From contig CAZMZG010000009.1 of assembly GCA_964570785.1 (NCBI GenBank), positions 1 to 45,447 on the forward strand: a DNA stretch of 45,447 nt, read 5' to 3'. A model generated the notes under the pieces. The model did not search any database. It worked only from the letters and a program-made list of their open reading frames with translations, and was not told the origin of the DNA. Shown here one piece after another: positions 25,522 to 33,527 of this stretch (position 1 is its first letter; the number at the start of each line of letters is the position of its first letter). Source of the stretch: Thermatribacter sp964570785. GTDB lineage: Bacteria > Atribacterota > Atribacteria > Atribacterales > Thermatribacteraceae. The translations under genes were made by a program, and so were the position numbers.

Positions 25522-26556
25522 ATGTTCGGTGAAAAAGTTGGTTTTGCAATTGTGGGTTATGGGCTTGCTGCATCGCTTCATGCTCAAGCTTTGGCTCAAC
25601 TTGAAGAAGCAAAGTTGGTGGCCGTGGTGGGTAGGGATCTTGAAAAAGCTGCCGAGATGGCCGGACATTTTGGGGCAGAAGCGCTCTCTCTCGATGAAGC
25701 TTTAAGGAGGGAAGATATTAGGGCTTTTATCGTAACCACCCCCACGGGTACCCATCTTGATGTGGTTAAAGAAATTGCTCCCCATGGTAAGCATCTCCTT
25801 GTAGAGAAGCCCTTGGAGAGTAGTTTGCAGCGGACCGATGAACTAATTAGAGTTTGTGACGAAGCAGAGGTTATTCTGGGTGCAGTCTTCCAGCATCGTT
25901 ACGATGATGCTTCTTTGAAACTTAAGGAGTTTGTCGAGAAGGGTCTTCTGGGTAAACCGATAATGGGTAGTGCCTATGTTAAGTGGTACCGGCCTCAGGA
26001 TTATTACGACGCTCGTTCCTGGCGGAAGAGCGTGCAAGCTTCCGGTGGTGGTGCGCTGGCCATTCAGGCTTCACACAGTATAGACCTTTTGCTCTGGTTT
26101 ATGGGTGAGCCTGCTAAAGTGTGTAGCTTTATGGATACCTTGGCTCATACTGAGGTAGAAGTTGAAGACGTGGCGGTTGTTTCTATTAGATTTAAGAATG
26201 GTGCTTTGGGAAGTGTAGAAGCTAGCACGGCTACTTATCCTGGTTTTGCAGAAAGGCTGGAGCTGCATTTTGAAAAGGGCAGTGCGGTTATTGAGGGCGG
26301 TAAGATAACTTTCCTTAAGACTTTTTCTAATGAGGTGCCTGATATAGAAAAGGGGAAGAGCGGGATGTCTGGAGCCAGCGATCCTGCTCATGTGGATATA
26401 GAACCTTTTGTGAGAATGCTTCAGGATTTTGTTAGTGCTCTTCGGGAGGGTCGCAATCCCCCATTGGATGGGAGAGAGGGCCGGAGAGCGGTAGAGTTGA
26501 TCGAAGCTGTGCGCAGGTCTGCTTTGGAGTCCAGGGTAGTAGAGTTGCCTCTTTGA
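25522..26556 (+). CDS. Gfo/Idh/MocA family NAD(P)-dependent oxidoreductase
   Basis: Sugar, inositol or sugar-acid type dehydrogenase. ATG at 25522 is 8 bases after GAGGAGG; the ATG at 25516 is too close. 344 residues. The Rossmann N-terminus has VGFAIVGYGLAASLHAQAL (G-x-G-x-x-A/G pattern) and the family dipeptide in V-E-K-P (E95-K96-P97), where Lys is catalytic. The C-terminal domain contains GGGALAIQASHSIDLLLWFM, with the conserved catalytic His in the S-H-S-I-D segment. It closes the tct operon, 13 bases after the M24-like gene. Together with the SDR this gives two dehydrogenases next to two carboxylate transporters. No substrate can be assigned. Confidence 0.92.
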   Translation: MFGEKVGFAIVGYGLAASLHAQALAQLEEAKLVAVVGRDLEKAAEMAGHFGAEALSLDEALRREDIRAFIVTTPTGTHLDVVKEIAPHGKHLLVEKPLESSLQRTDELIRVCDEAEVILGAVFQHRYDDASLKLKEFVEKGLLGKPIMGSAYVKWYRPQDYYDARSWRKSVQASGGGALAIQASHSIDLLLWFMGEPAKVCSFMDTLAHTEVEVEDVAVVSIRFKNGALGSVEASTATYPGFAERLELHFEKGSAVIEGGKITFLKTFSNEVPDIEKGKSGMSGASDPAHVDIEPFVRMLQDFVSALREGRNPPLDGREGRRAVELIEAVRRSALESRVVELPL

Positions 26557-26609
26557 GAGTTACATAGTTTCGACTTAGGTTGCTTGGGAAAGTGTTAGGC
26601 TTTTGTGGC

Positions 26610-26637
26610 TATGATATATCAGATACGATATATCATA
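26610..26637 (+). promoter_or_regulatory. Double TGATATATCA operator (site 4), perfect 11-bp inverted repeat
   Basis: TATGATATATC (26610-26620) and GATATATCATA (26627-26637) are exact reverse complements around AGATAC. The left half continues as TGATATATCAGATA, matching sites 1 and 3; the right half is CGATATATCA. This is the strongest of the four sites and lies 50 bases before the ribosome site of the dead dctP copy, so regulation outlived the gene. Confidence 0.65.
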
Positions 26638-26686
26638 AGGTGTGACGACACCCAAAAACAAAACTTTAAGTTTAAAGGAGGAAGCA

Positions 26687-27582
26687 GTGTATTTAGGAAG
26701 GTTTTGCATAGTTACTCGTTGTTTATGGTGTTTTTATGGTGCTTTTGGGAATGACCTCTCTTGTTTTTGGAGAAACTGTTCTCAGGGCAGGAAGTCCTTT
26801 TAAAGAAGGCCGTATTTTAGTAGAGGCGGCTGCGAAGTTTAAAGAATTACTTGAGGAACGTAGTGGAGGAAGGCTGAAAGTAGAGCTCCAGATAGCACAG
26901 GCCTCAGAAGAGCATGTGAATACACAGTGTGCGGAGGGAGTAATAGGCCTTCAGTTTACAGGAGGACGACTGGTGGAAGTATTCGCACTCCAATCTTTTT
27001 CTTTGATGCGTCTTAGGTAATTAGAGATTGTGACCATTTTTTGAGAATGTGGAGTGGCCACTTGGATGAGGAAGCCAAAAAATTGGTACTTCAGAATGGT
27101 AACGTATTCTATTTGGGTGCTGTATATCGTGGTTTTAGACAGATGACTTCTTTAAGGCCAATCAAAAAACCTGAAGACCTGATTGGCTTGAGGCTACGCC
27201 TGCCGGTAGTTAAAGCTTGGATTGCGGTTTGGGAATCTTTGGGGGATGGAGCTAACACCGGTTCCTCTACTGAAACCGTACCAAGCGCTCAAAAAGGGAA
27301 AAGCCGAGGCTTCTGAAGGAGATCTTCCCCAGATATACTCTTTCAAGCTCTATGAGGTGCAAAGGTATTTGAGGATCACCAATCATTTAGTTGGTGCAGG
27401 ATGGGTAACAATGAACAGAAATTCTATGGAAAAACTTCCTCCCGAGGATCAGGAAATGTTGGAAAAGTGCGTTGCAGAAGCTTGTCGATGGGCTACAGAA
27501 AAAAATTAAAAGCGGTGAGGACGAGTTAATTGCAAAATCGCAAGAACTGGGAATGGAAGTTATCTACCCCGATGCAGGCTAA
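26687..27582 (+). pseudogene. Decayed second TRAP binding-protein gene (DctP family)
   Basis: A good ribosome site (AAAGGAGGAAG, 26674-26684) leads into a ruined DctP-type gene. A signal peptide is split over two frames (VFRKVLHSYSLFMVFL, then VLLGMTSLVFGE from 26739), followed by RAGSPFKEGRILVEAAAKFK and LEERSGGRLKVELQIAQASE. A frame change and an in-frame stop occur in the strand FFFDAS-stop-VIRDCDHFLRMW (about 27000). The central block KKPEDLIGLRLRLPVVKAW keeps the R-L-R-L-P region equivalent to the carboxylate-binding Arg. Further shifts occur near 27245 and 27505, and the last piece (IAKSQELGMEVIYPDAG) stops at 27582, overlapping the hflC end by 4 bases. No dctQM follow. It is clearly non-functional, a relic of a third transporter under the same operator family. 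Confidence 0.87.
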
Positions 27583-28460
27583 TCTTCTTTTTTTCTGGAG
27601 CCTTCTATATATTCTAATATTTCTGAAGCTGGTGTAAGTACAAGGGTATCTTTTCCAGTTATGCCTTGCTCATACATTTCCAATGTCTTAAGGAAGGCAA
27701 AGAATTCGGGGTCTTCACCAAAGGCTGATGCATAAATTCGCAGTGCCTGAGCTTCGCCTTCTCCTTTTATGATCTGAGCTTGCTTTTGGGCTTCAGCTAT
27801 GATCAAAGCTTTTTCTTTATCAGCTTGAGCCCTTATTTTGGTGGCTTCTTCTTGACCTTCAGAGCGGTATTGTTTAGCCTGACGTTCGCGCTCGGCTTTC
27901 ATGCGTTCGAAAACGGCCTCTTCGTTTTGCTTGGGCAGGTCGGCTCTTTTAATGCGCACATCTACTATTTCTATCCCAAAATTTTTGGCTTTTTGGCTGG
28001 CTCTTTCAGTTACTGTGGCCATAATTTTTCCTCTTTCTGTCGCTACCACGTCTATTAGGTTTACTTTCCCTATTTCGGTTCGGAGTTCTGAATAAACCAG
28101 GTCGTCGATACGAACGACCGCCCCTGATTCGCTTACTACTGTTTGTAAAAAAAGGAGGGGGTTTTCGATCCTCCAGCGCACGTAGTTGTCAATTACTAAG
28201 GTTTTTTTGTCTTTGGTAATTACTTCTTCAGGGGGTGAGTCATACTCGAGAAGCCGTTTGTCGAACTTGTACACAGTTTGAACAGGGTAAGGGAGTTTTA
28301 TATGCAGGCCGCTTTCTTTAACCACTTTAATAGGCTTACCCAGCTGAAGGAGCACTCCCTGTTCGGTTTCGTCCAGAGTATACCAGGGTCTGGTAATTGT
28401 TATTATAACGAGTACTATTATTGTTATGCTTATTCTAAGCAAGATCTCTCTTTTAATCAT
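27579..28460 (-). CDS. hflC: HflC, SPFH-domain modulator of FtsH protease
   Basis: With HflK it forms a membrane cage around FtsH that limits access of membrane protein substrates. ATG at 28460 (MIKREILLRISITIIVLVII) overlaps the hflK stop by 8 bases. The frame is open further upstream but antisense to nothing and lies inside hflK. 293 residues. One N-terminal membrane anchor (about 7-23), then an SPFH/Band 7 domain: TRPWYTLDETEQGVLLQLGK, LHIKLPYPVQTVYKFDKRL, NYVRWRIENPLLFLQ and VEIVD-type strand GIEIVDVRIKRADLP. A long charged coiled coil follows (MKAERERQAKQYRSEGQEEA). The C-terminal A-x-x-S-E-x-x-x-Y (PASEILEYIEG) resembles HflC DSEFF ends. Confidence 0.94.
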   Translation of the reverse strand: MIKREILLRISITIIVLVIITITRPWYTLDETEQGVLLQLGKPIKVVKESGLHIKLPYPVQTVYKFDKRLLEYDSPPEEVITKDKKTLVIDNYVRWRIENPLLFLQTVVSESGAVVRIDDLVYSELRTEIGKVNLIDVVATERGKIMATVTERASQKAKNFGIEIVDVRIKRADLPKQNEEAVFERMKAERERQAKQYRSEGQEEATKIRAQADKEKALIIAEAQKQAQIIKGEGEAQALRIYASAFGEDPEFFAFLKTLEMYEQGITGKDTLVLTPASEILEYIEGSRKKED

Positions 28461-29451
28461 CGGATGATCCCATTCCCTCGCCGGTGAGAGGAAGAAATTT
28501 AAGAATTTCTCTTCCCTCCGTCTCACTGTCAAATATGAACTTCCTTGCTTTAGGCCAGATTTTTTGGAGAGTCTCCAGATAGATTCTTTTTCTGGTAACT
28601 TCGGGTGCTTGCTGATACTCCTTGAGAACCTTGAGGAAACGCTGTGTTTCTCCCTCTGCCGATTTAATGGTGCTTTCTTTAAAAGCCTCTGCCTCGCGGA
28701 GCAGTTTTTCGGCTTCGCCTCGGGCTTGAGGGATGACTTCATTCCGATAAGCTTCAGCTTGATTTATGAAGCGTACCCGGTCTTCGCGGGCACTGGCTAC
28801 ATCTTTGAAGGCAGAAATAACTGGTTGTGGTGGCTGCACGTCTTGAAGCTGTACCCCAATAATTTGGATTCCGCACTGGTATTTGTCGAGAATCTCTTGG
28901 AGTAGGTTTTTGACTTCTTCCTGTACCTCCGAGCGTCCTGTGGTTAAAACATCGTCAATAGGTTTTTTGCCTACTACTTCACGCATTGCTGATTCTGCTG
29001 CACTTTGTACTGCATTCCCCGGATCTTTTACCTGAAAAAGGTAGAGATAAGGATCAGAAATGCGGTATTGGATGATAAATTGACAGTCCACAATGTTTTC
29101 ATCTCCGGTGAGCATCAACGATTCTTGAGGGAAAAGCTGATAGCGTGGAGGTGGACCAGGAGAGATGGTCCTGAACCCCACCTCAGCTCTACGCACTTCA
29201 GTTATTTTGGGTTTTTGCAAAGTTTCAAAGGGATAAGGCAATTTATAGTGGATACCCGGGGGTGTTTTTCTGGTAAAGCTCCCAAAAGTTTTTATCATTC
29301 CTACTTCATCTGGACCAACAATATATATACCGCTCAGGAAGTAGATTACAACAATAATGAGAATTGCAAAATACCCCAGGCGTTTCAAAAAACGCAATAG
29401 CTTTGAATCGTAAATATTTATTACTTTGCGTTCGAAATCTTCGTCAAACAT
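28453..29451 (-). CDS. hflK: HflK, SPFH-domain modulator of FtsH protease
   Basis: Partner of HflC and first gene of the hflKC pair. I take ATG 29451 (MFDEDFERKVINIYDSK); an upstream TTG at 29487 gives 12 more residues without a ribosome site. 332 residues. An N-terminal membrane segment (GYFAILIIVVIYFLSGIYI) is followed by the HflK start of the SPFH domain, IVGPDEVGMIKTFGSFTR, with PGIHYKLPYPFETLQKPKI and a MLTGDENIVDCQFIIQYRIS strand, the block that separates HflK from other stomatins (M-L-T-x-D-E-N). The coiled-coil part contains EDRVRFINQAEAYRNEVIPQ and RGEAEKLLREAEAFK. It faces the URO-D-like gene across 166 bases, from which both are presumably transcribed divergently. Confidence 0.94.
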   Translation of the reverse strand: MFDEDFERKVINIYDSKLLRFLKRLGYFAILIIVVIYFLSGIYIVGPDEVGMIKTFGSFTRKTPPGIHYKLPYPFETLQKPKITEVRRAEVGFRTISPGPPPRYQLFPQESLMLTGDENIVDCQFIIQYRISDPYLYLFQVKDPGNAVQSAAESAMREVVGKKPIDDVLTTGRSEVQEEVKNLLQEILDKYQCGIQIIGVQLQDVQPPQPVISAFKDVASAREDRVRFINQAEAYRNEVIPQARGEAEKLLREAEAFKESTIKSAEGETQRFLKVLKEYQQAPEVTRKRIYLETLQKIWPKARKFIFDSETEGREILKFLPLTGEGMGSSDD

Positions 29452-29617
29452 TTTTTTTATATTTACCCAACTGGTTGTAAATGGCAAGGTTCTTAAGATT
29501 TATTTATTGGCAAAATGTGGGGTAGTGATTGACCTTGAAACTCCATGAAGTTAAGGTGTAAAGCTTTCTTTTTCTGATACAATATAGGCGATGTTTGTTC
29601 GAAAGGAGGTAATGTCT

Positions 29618-30742
29618 TTGACCTCGAGAGAAAGAGCTCTTTGTGTTTTGGAGCACCGGGTTCCTGACCGCATTCCTCTGGATTTGGGGAGCACCAACTG
29701 CACCACCATGACCAGAGTTGCTTATGAAAATCTCAAATCGTACCTGGGGATTGAAAGTGAAACTCATTTTATGATGGAGAATTTTCAGATCGTTTTTATA
29801 GATGAAGCGATACTTGAATATCTGCAAATTGATACTCGTGGTATTCATCCACAGCCAGTTTCTCAAAAGACTGTTATTGACGAACGCACTTACAAAAACG
29901 AGTTTGGCATAGTCTACCGTATGCCAGAGGATGGTTTTTACTATGATATGGTTGAACACCCTTTAGCTGGGAAAAATATCGAAGAGCTTGAGGATTATCC
30001 CTGGCCAGACCCTGCAAAAAGCATGAAACTTGAAGGCTTGAGAGAAAAAGCTCAAAAAATGCACGAGGAAGGTAAGTATCTTCTGGTGGGAGACATGATC
30101 GACACCGGAATTTTTGAACCCTGCTGGTATTTGCGAGGGTTCGAGAATTTCCTTGTGGACCTTCTGATTAACAGGGATTTTGCCTTAAAGCTTATGGAGG
30201 GGATGTATGATTATCAACTTCGCCGGTATTCTCTTTTTCTCAAGGAAGTGGGTGAGTTTTTGGATGTTGTTTTCGTTGGTGATGATCTGGCCACTGCTGA
30301 GAACGTCATTATGAGCCCTGAAACCTATCGCGAACTCGTCAAACCTTTTCATAAAGAATACTTTCGTAATCTTAAAAAGCTCGCCCCACGAGCAAAACTT
30401 CTTTACCATTCTTGCGGAAGCATTGTTCAGTTCATACCTGACTTGGTTGAAATCGGAGTCGATATTTTGAATCCGGTTCAGGTTTCTGCACAGGGTATGG
30501 ATCCAGTGCTGTTAAAAGAAAAGTTTGGAAAGGAACTATCTTTTTGGGGAGCTATTGACACTACTTTTGTGCTTCCTCGTGGTACTGTAGAGGAGGTACG
30601 TCGGGAGGTGCGCACCAGGATTGACCAGCTGGGTCCCGAGGGTTATGTACTTACTTCAGTGCATGATATTCAGCCTGATGTTCCTCCTGAAAACGTGGTA
30701 GCCATGTTTGAAGAAGCCAGGACTTATGGTTGCTTCAAATAA
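29618..30742 (+). CDS. Uroporphyrinogen decarboxylase-like protein (URO-D/MtaA superfamily)
   Basis: 374 residues from TTG 29618, 8 bases after AAAGGAGG; the ATGs at 29591 and 29612 are before or too close to that site. It belongs to the URO-D superfamily but is not HemE; relatives include corrinoid-dependent methyltransferases such as MtaA. It starts TSRERALCVLEHRVPDRIPL, as in this group, and has the zinc-type motif in LLYHSCGSIVQFIPDLVEIG (His and Cys of H-x-C-G) and DILNPVQVSAQGMDP. In MtaA-type enzymes a later Cys completes the metal site; here that position reads TSVHDIQPDVPPENV with His in its place. A shifted zinc site or another substrate is possible. A paralogue ends at base 64. No corrinoid protein gene is adjacent. 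It precedes trkH by 20 bases. Confidence 0.85.
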   Translation: MTSRERALCVLEHRVPDRIPLDLGSTNCTTMTRVAYENLKSYLGIESETHFMMENFQIVFIDEAILEYLQIDTRGIHPQPVSQKTVIDERTYKNEFGIVYRMPEDGFYYDMVEHPLAGKNIEELEDYPWPDPAKSMKLEGLREKAQKMHEEGKYLLVGDMIDTGIFEPCWYLRGFENFLVDLLINRDFALKLMEGMYDYQLRRYSLFLKEVGEFLDVVFVGDDLATAENVIMSPETYRELVKPFHKEYFRNLKKLAPRAKLLYHSCGSIVQFIPDLVEIGVDILNPVQVSAQGMDPVLLKEKFGKELSFWGAIDTTFVLPRGTVEEVRREVRTRIDQLGPEGYVLTSVHDIQPDVPPENVVAMFEEARTYGCFK

Positions 30743-30762
30743 AGGAGCTTTGATGACGCTTA

Positions 30763-32142
30763 ATGGATTTTCTTGAGGAAATTGCTGAAGGAAAAGAAGT
30801 AACAGGTATCTCAAGATTGTTAGTAAATTTTAAAAAAAGAGTTAGTTCGCTATCCCCTTCAGAGGTTATCCTGCTGGGTTATATAGGAATAATTCTTTTG
30901 GGAGCACTTCTTCTGTCTTTGCCTTTTATGGTTGCTCCTGGCAACCATCTTTCTTTTGTGGATGCTCTGTTTACCTCTACCTCAGCTGTTTGCGTTACTG
31001 GCCTTATAGTGGTTGATACCGCAACATTTTTCTCTTTCTGGGGGCAGTTGACCATTCTGACTTTGCTGCAAATTGGCGGTCTGGGTTATATGACCATGAC
31101 TACTCTGGTTGCAGTTGCCCTGGGTAGACGCGTTGAATATCGGGATCGTCTGGCAATCAGAGATTCTCTGGCTTTGGATACTCCGGGAGGCGTAGTTCGC
31201 TTTGTTCTTTTGATTGTGAAATACACCCTGTTTATCGAAGGTGTGGGTTTTATACTTCTTCTGATAAGGTTTTTAAGATATTTTTCATTTCCCCAAGCGC
31301 TGTTTTCAGCTCTATTTCATGCAGTATCTGCGTTTTGTAATGCTGGATTTTCAGTGTTTGCAAATAGCCTGGAAAACTTTGTTGAAGACCCTTTTGTAAA
31401 CCTGACAGTTGTTGGCCTCATTGTGCTCGGAGGAATCGGCTTTATGGTTATTAAAGAGATTTCCGAAAACAGGCGTGTTTCTTCCTTGCATGCCCGGGTA
31501 GTTGTAAAAATGACTGTTTTTCTCGTCATCTTGGGTTTTTTGGGATTTTTGTTGCTGGAGTGGAATGGTGTGTTAAAGAACCTTTCTCTGAGTGGTAAAA
31601 TCCTGGCAGCACTTTTCCAGTCTATAACACCTCGTACTGCTGGTTTCAATACGGTTCCCATTTCTCAAGTGAGTATAGCCACTTCGCTTTTACTTATGGC
31701 GTTGATGTTTATTGGTGCTTCCCCAGGAGGCACGGGTGGTGGTATTAAAACTACCACTTTTGCAATTATCCTGGGTGCAGTAAAAAGTGTTATCCGTCAG
31801 GAAGATCGGGTGGAGCTTTTACGCCGTAAGGTGGCGCAGCTTATCGTTTACAAAGCTTTTGCCTTTTTCTTTCTCGCTCTACTTCTTATTGTGGGAGCAA
31901 GTTTCGTCCTGTTTATTGTTCAGCCGGATGATCCGGTAGACATTGTTTTCGAAGTTTTCTCGGCTTTTGGTACAGTAGGGCTTTCCCGAGGTATTACTTC
32001 ACACCTTTTGACTCTTTCCAAAATGCTGATTATTCTTATTATGTACGTGGGTAGAGTGGGGCTTTTTACTTTGCTCATGTACCGGCCAGGACGAGACATC
32101 AAGGGTTTGATAGCTTATCCTGAGGAAAGAATTCCAATTTAG
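30763..32142 (+). CDS. Potassium uptake protein TrkH/KtrB family
   Basis: Membrane pore of a Trk/Ktr potassium uptake system. 459 residues, close to KtrB. The four P-loop/filter repeats are visible: TSTSAVCVTGLIVVDT, SAFCNAGFSVFAN, TPRTAGFNTVPIS and SAFGTVGLSRGIT, each with the central Gly. The region between repeats 3 and 4 includes the gating loop GASPGGTGGGIKTTTFAIIL. The cytoplasmic TrkA/KtrA partner is not in the window. ATG at 30763 is the only upstream start in frame, but its best ribosome site (AAAGGAG at 30741-30747) is 15 bases away. A 7-codon frame from ATG 30753 has ideal spacing and overlaps the start, so coupled re-initiation is possible. Confidence 0.93.
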   Translation: MDFLEEIAEGKEVTGISRLLVNFKKRVSSLSPSEVILLGYIGIILLGALLLSLPFMVAPGNHLSFVDALFTSTSAVCVTGLIVVDTATFFSFWGQLTILTLLQIGGLGYMTMTTLVAVALGRRVEYRDRLAIRDSLALDTPGGVVRFVLLIVKYTLFIEGVGFILLLIRFLRYFSFPQALFSALFHAVSAFCNAGFSVFANSLENFVEDPFVNLTVVGLIVLGGIGFMVIKEISENRRVSSLHARVVVKMTVFLVILGFLGFLLLEWNGVLKNLSLSGKILAALFQSITPRTAGFNTVPISQVSIATSLLLMALMFIGASPGGTGGGIKTTTFAIILGAVKSVIRQEDRVELLRRKVAQLIVYKAFAFFFLALLLIVGASFVLFIVQPDDPVDIVFEVFSAFGTVGLSRGITSHLLTLSKMLIILIMYVGRVGLFTLLMYRPGRDIKGLIAYPEERIPI

Positions 32143-32154
32143 GAGGTTTTTACT

Positions 32155-33501
32155 TTGTTTTCCAAAGTTTTGATTGCTAATCGAGGAGAGATTGCCCTGA
32201 GAGTTACTCGGGCCTGTCGGGAGTTAGGGCTTAAAACAGTGGGAATTTTTTCTGAGTCTGATGCCAATCTCCTGCATCTACGTTTTGTGGATCAAAAAGT
32301 TGCTTTGGGTGGCAATAGCCCTTTGGAAAGCTATCTCAACATAGACAAGGTTATTGAAGCTTGCCTTTTGACGCGGGCCGATGCGGTGCATCCTGGATAC
32401 GGCTTTTTGTCTGAAAACGCCCTTTTTGCGCAAAAACTGCAGGAGAACAACATAGTTTTTATTGGTCCTTCAGTAGATGTTTTGAGGACCATGAAAAATA
32501 AATTGCTCACCAAAAAAATTTTGTATCAGGCTGGTATACCAGTAGTTCCGGGATCTCTGGAGCCACTGCATAGCGAAAGAGAAACACTGGGTGTTGCCCG
32601 GGAGTTGGGGTTTCCAGTTTTACTTAAAGCTTGTCTGGGGGGTGGTGGAAGGGGTATTAGGATAGTTGCCTCAGAGGAGGAATTAAAAGATGCTTTTCGG
32701 AGTGCTTCTCGCGAGGCCAGAATGGCCTTTGGGAGCCCCGATCTGTACATTGAAAAGCAGATTGAGCGTGCTCGCCACATTGAGGTGCAAATCCTTGCAG
32801 ATGGGTTTGGCAATGTGGTGCATCTTGGAGAAAGAGAATGTTCTTTGCAAAGGAAGCGCCAGAAAGTACTTGAAGAAGCTCCTGCTCGCTTTTTAGACAG
32901 TGAATTGCGAGCTGAGATTTTAAAGTGTGCGGTTAAGGCAGCGCAGGCTCTTAATTATACTACTTGTGGAACCCTTGAGTTTCTGGTAACCGAAGAGGGA
33001 GATTTCTATTTCATGGAGCTTAACGCCCGTATTCAAGTGGAACACCCGGTTACAGAGATGATCACGGGTGTGGATATCGTTCGGGAACAGATTAAAACAG
33101 CGGGTGGCGAGAAACTTCCCTTCGTTCAGGAAGATATTGCTTTCAGGGGCCACGCGGTTGAGATGCGGATTAATGCCGAGGATCCTTTTCGCAACTTTAC
33201 CCCTTCTCCGGGTCGCATAACCAGGTTTGAAATGCCTCGTGGTCCGGGTATTCGGGTGGATTCGCATTGCTACTCTGGATATGTGGTGCCGCCTTATTAT
33301 GACTCTTTAATTGCAAAGCTCATAGTTTGGGATGAAAATCGGGATTTTGCTTTACGGCGTTCTTATGAGGCTTTGCATTCTTTCTTCGTAGAAGGTGTAT
33401 CTACCACCATTCCTTTCCATTTGCGGATCTTGCAAAACGAGAATTTTGTTAAAGGTCGTTTCCATACTCGTTTTATTGAGGAAGACTTTGCTATGGAGTG
33501 A
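32155..33501 (+). CDS. accC: Biotin carboxylase subunit (AccC/PycA-like)
   Basis: ATP-grasp enzyme that carboxylates a biotin carrier protein using bicarbonate. 448 residues, standard length. TTG at 32155 follows AGGAGG by about 8 bases. Motifs: N-terminal FSKVLIANRGEIALRVTRAC, PGYGFLSENA, the ATP-binding glycine loop KACLGGGGRGIRIV, the active-site ERECSLQRKRQKVLEEAP, and MELNARIQVEHPVTEMITG. No biotin carrier or carboxyltransferase gene is in the window, so I cannot say whether it serves acetyl-CoA, propionyl-CoA, pyruvate or a sodium-pumping decarboxylase. It sits 12 bases after trkH and 26 bases before rnfC, apparently in the same transcript as the ion-pumping Rnf genes. Confidence 0.93.
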   Translation: MFSKVLIANRGEIALRVTRACRELGLKTVGIFSESDANLLHLRFVDQKVALGGNSPLESYLNIDKVIEACLLTRADAVHPGYGFLSENALFAQKLQENNIVFIGPSVDVLRTMKNKLLTKKILYQAGIPVVPGSLEPLHSERETLGVARELGFPVLLKACLGGGGRGIRIVASEEELKDAFRSASREARMAFGSPDLYIEKQIERARHIEVQILADGFGNVVHLGERECSLQRKRQKVLEEAPARFLDSELRAEILKCAVKAAQALNYTTCGTLEFLVTEEGDFYFMELNARIQVEHPVTEMITGVDIVREQIKTAGGEKLPFVQEDIAFRGHAVEMRINAEDPFRNFTPSPGRITRFEMPRGPGIRVDSHCYSGYVVPPYYDSLIAKLIVWDENRDFALRRSYEALHSFFVEGVSTTIPFHLRILQNENFVKGRFHTRFIEEDFAME

Positions 33502-33527
33502 TCAAGAAGTTATGGAGGAGATATGGT

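Noticed and set aside
28461..28742. Extra 94-residue N-terminal part of HflC
   Set aside because: It is an overlapping frame inside hflK; the HflC membrane anchor starts at ATG 28460, overlapping the hflK stop.
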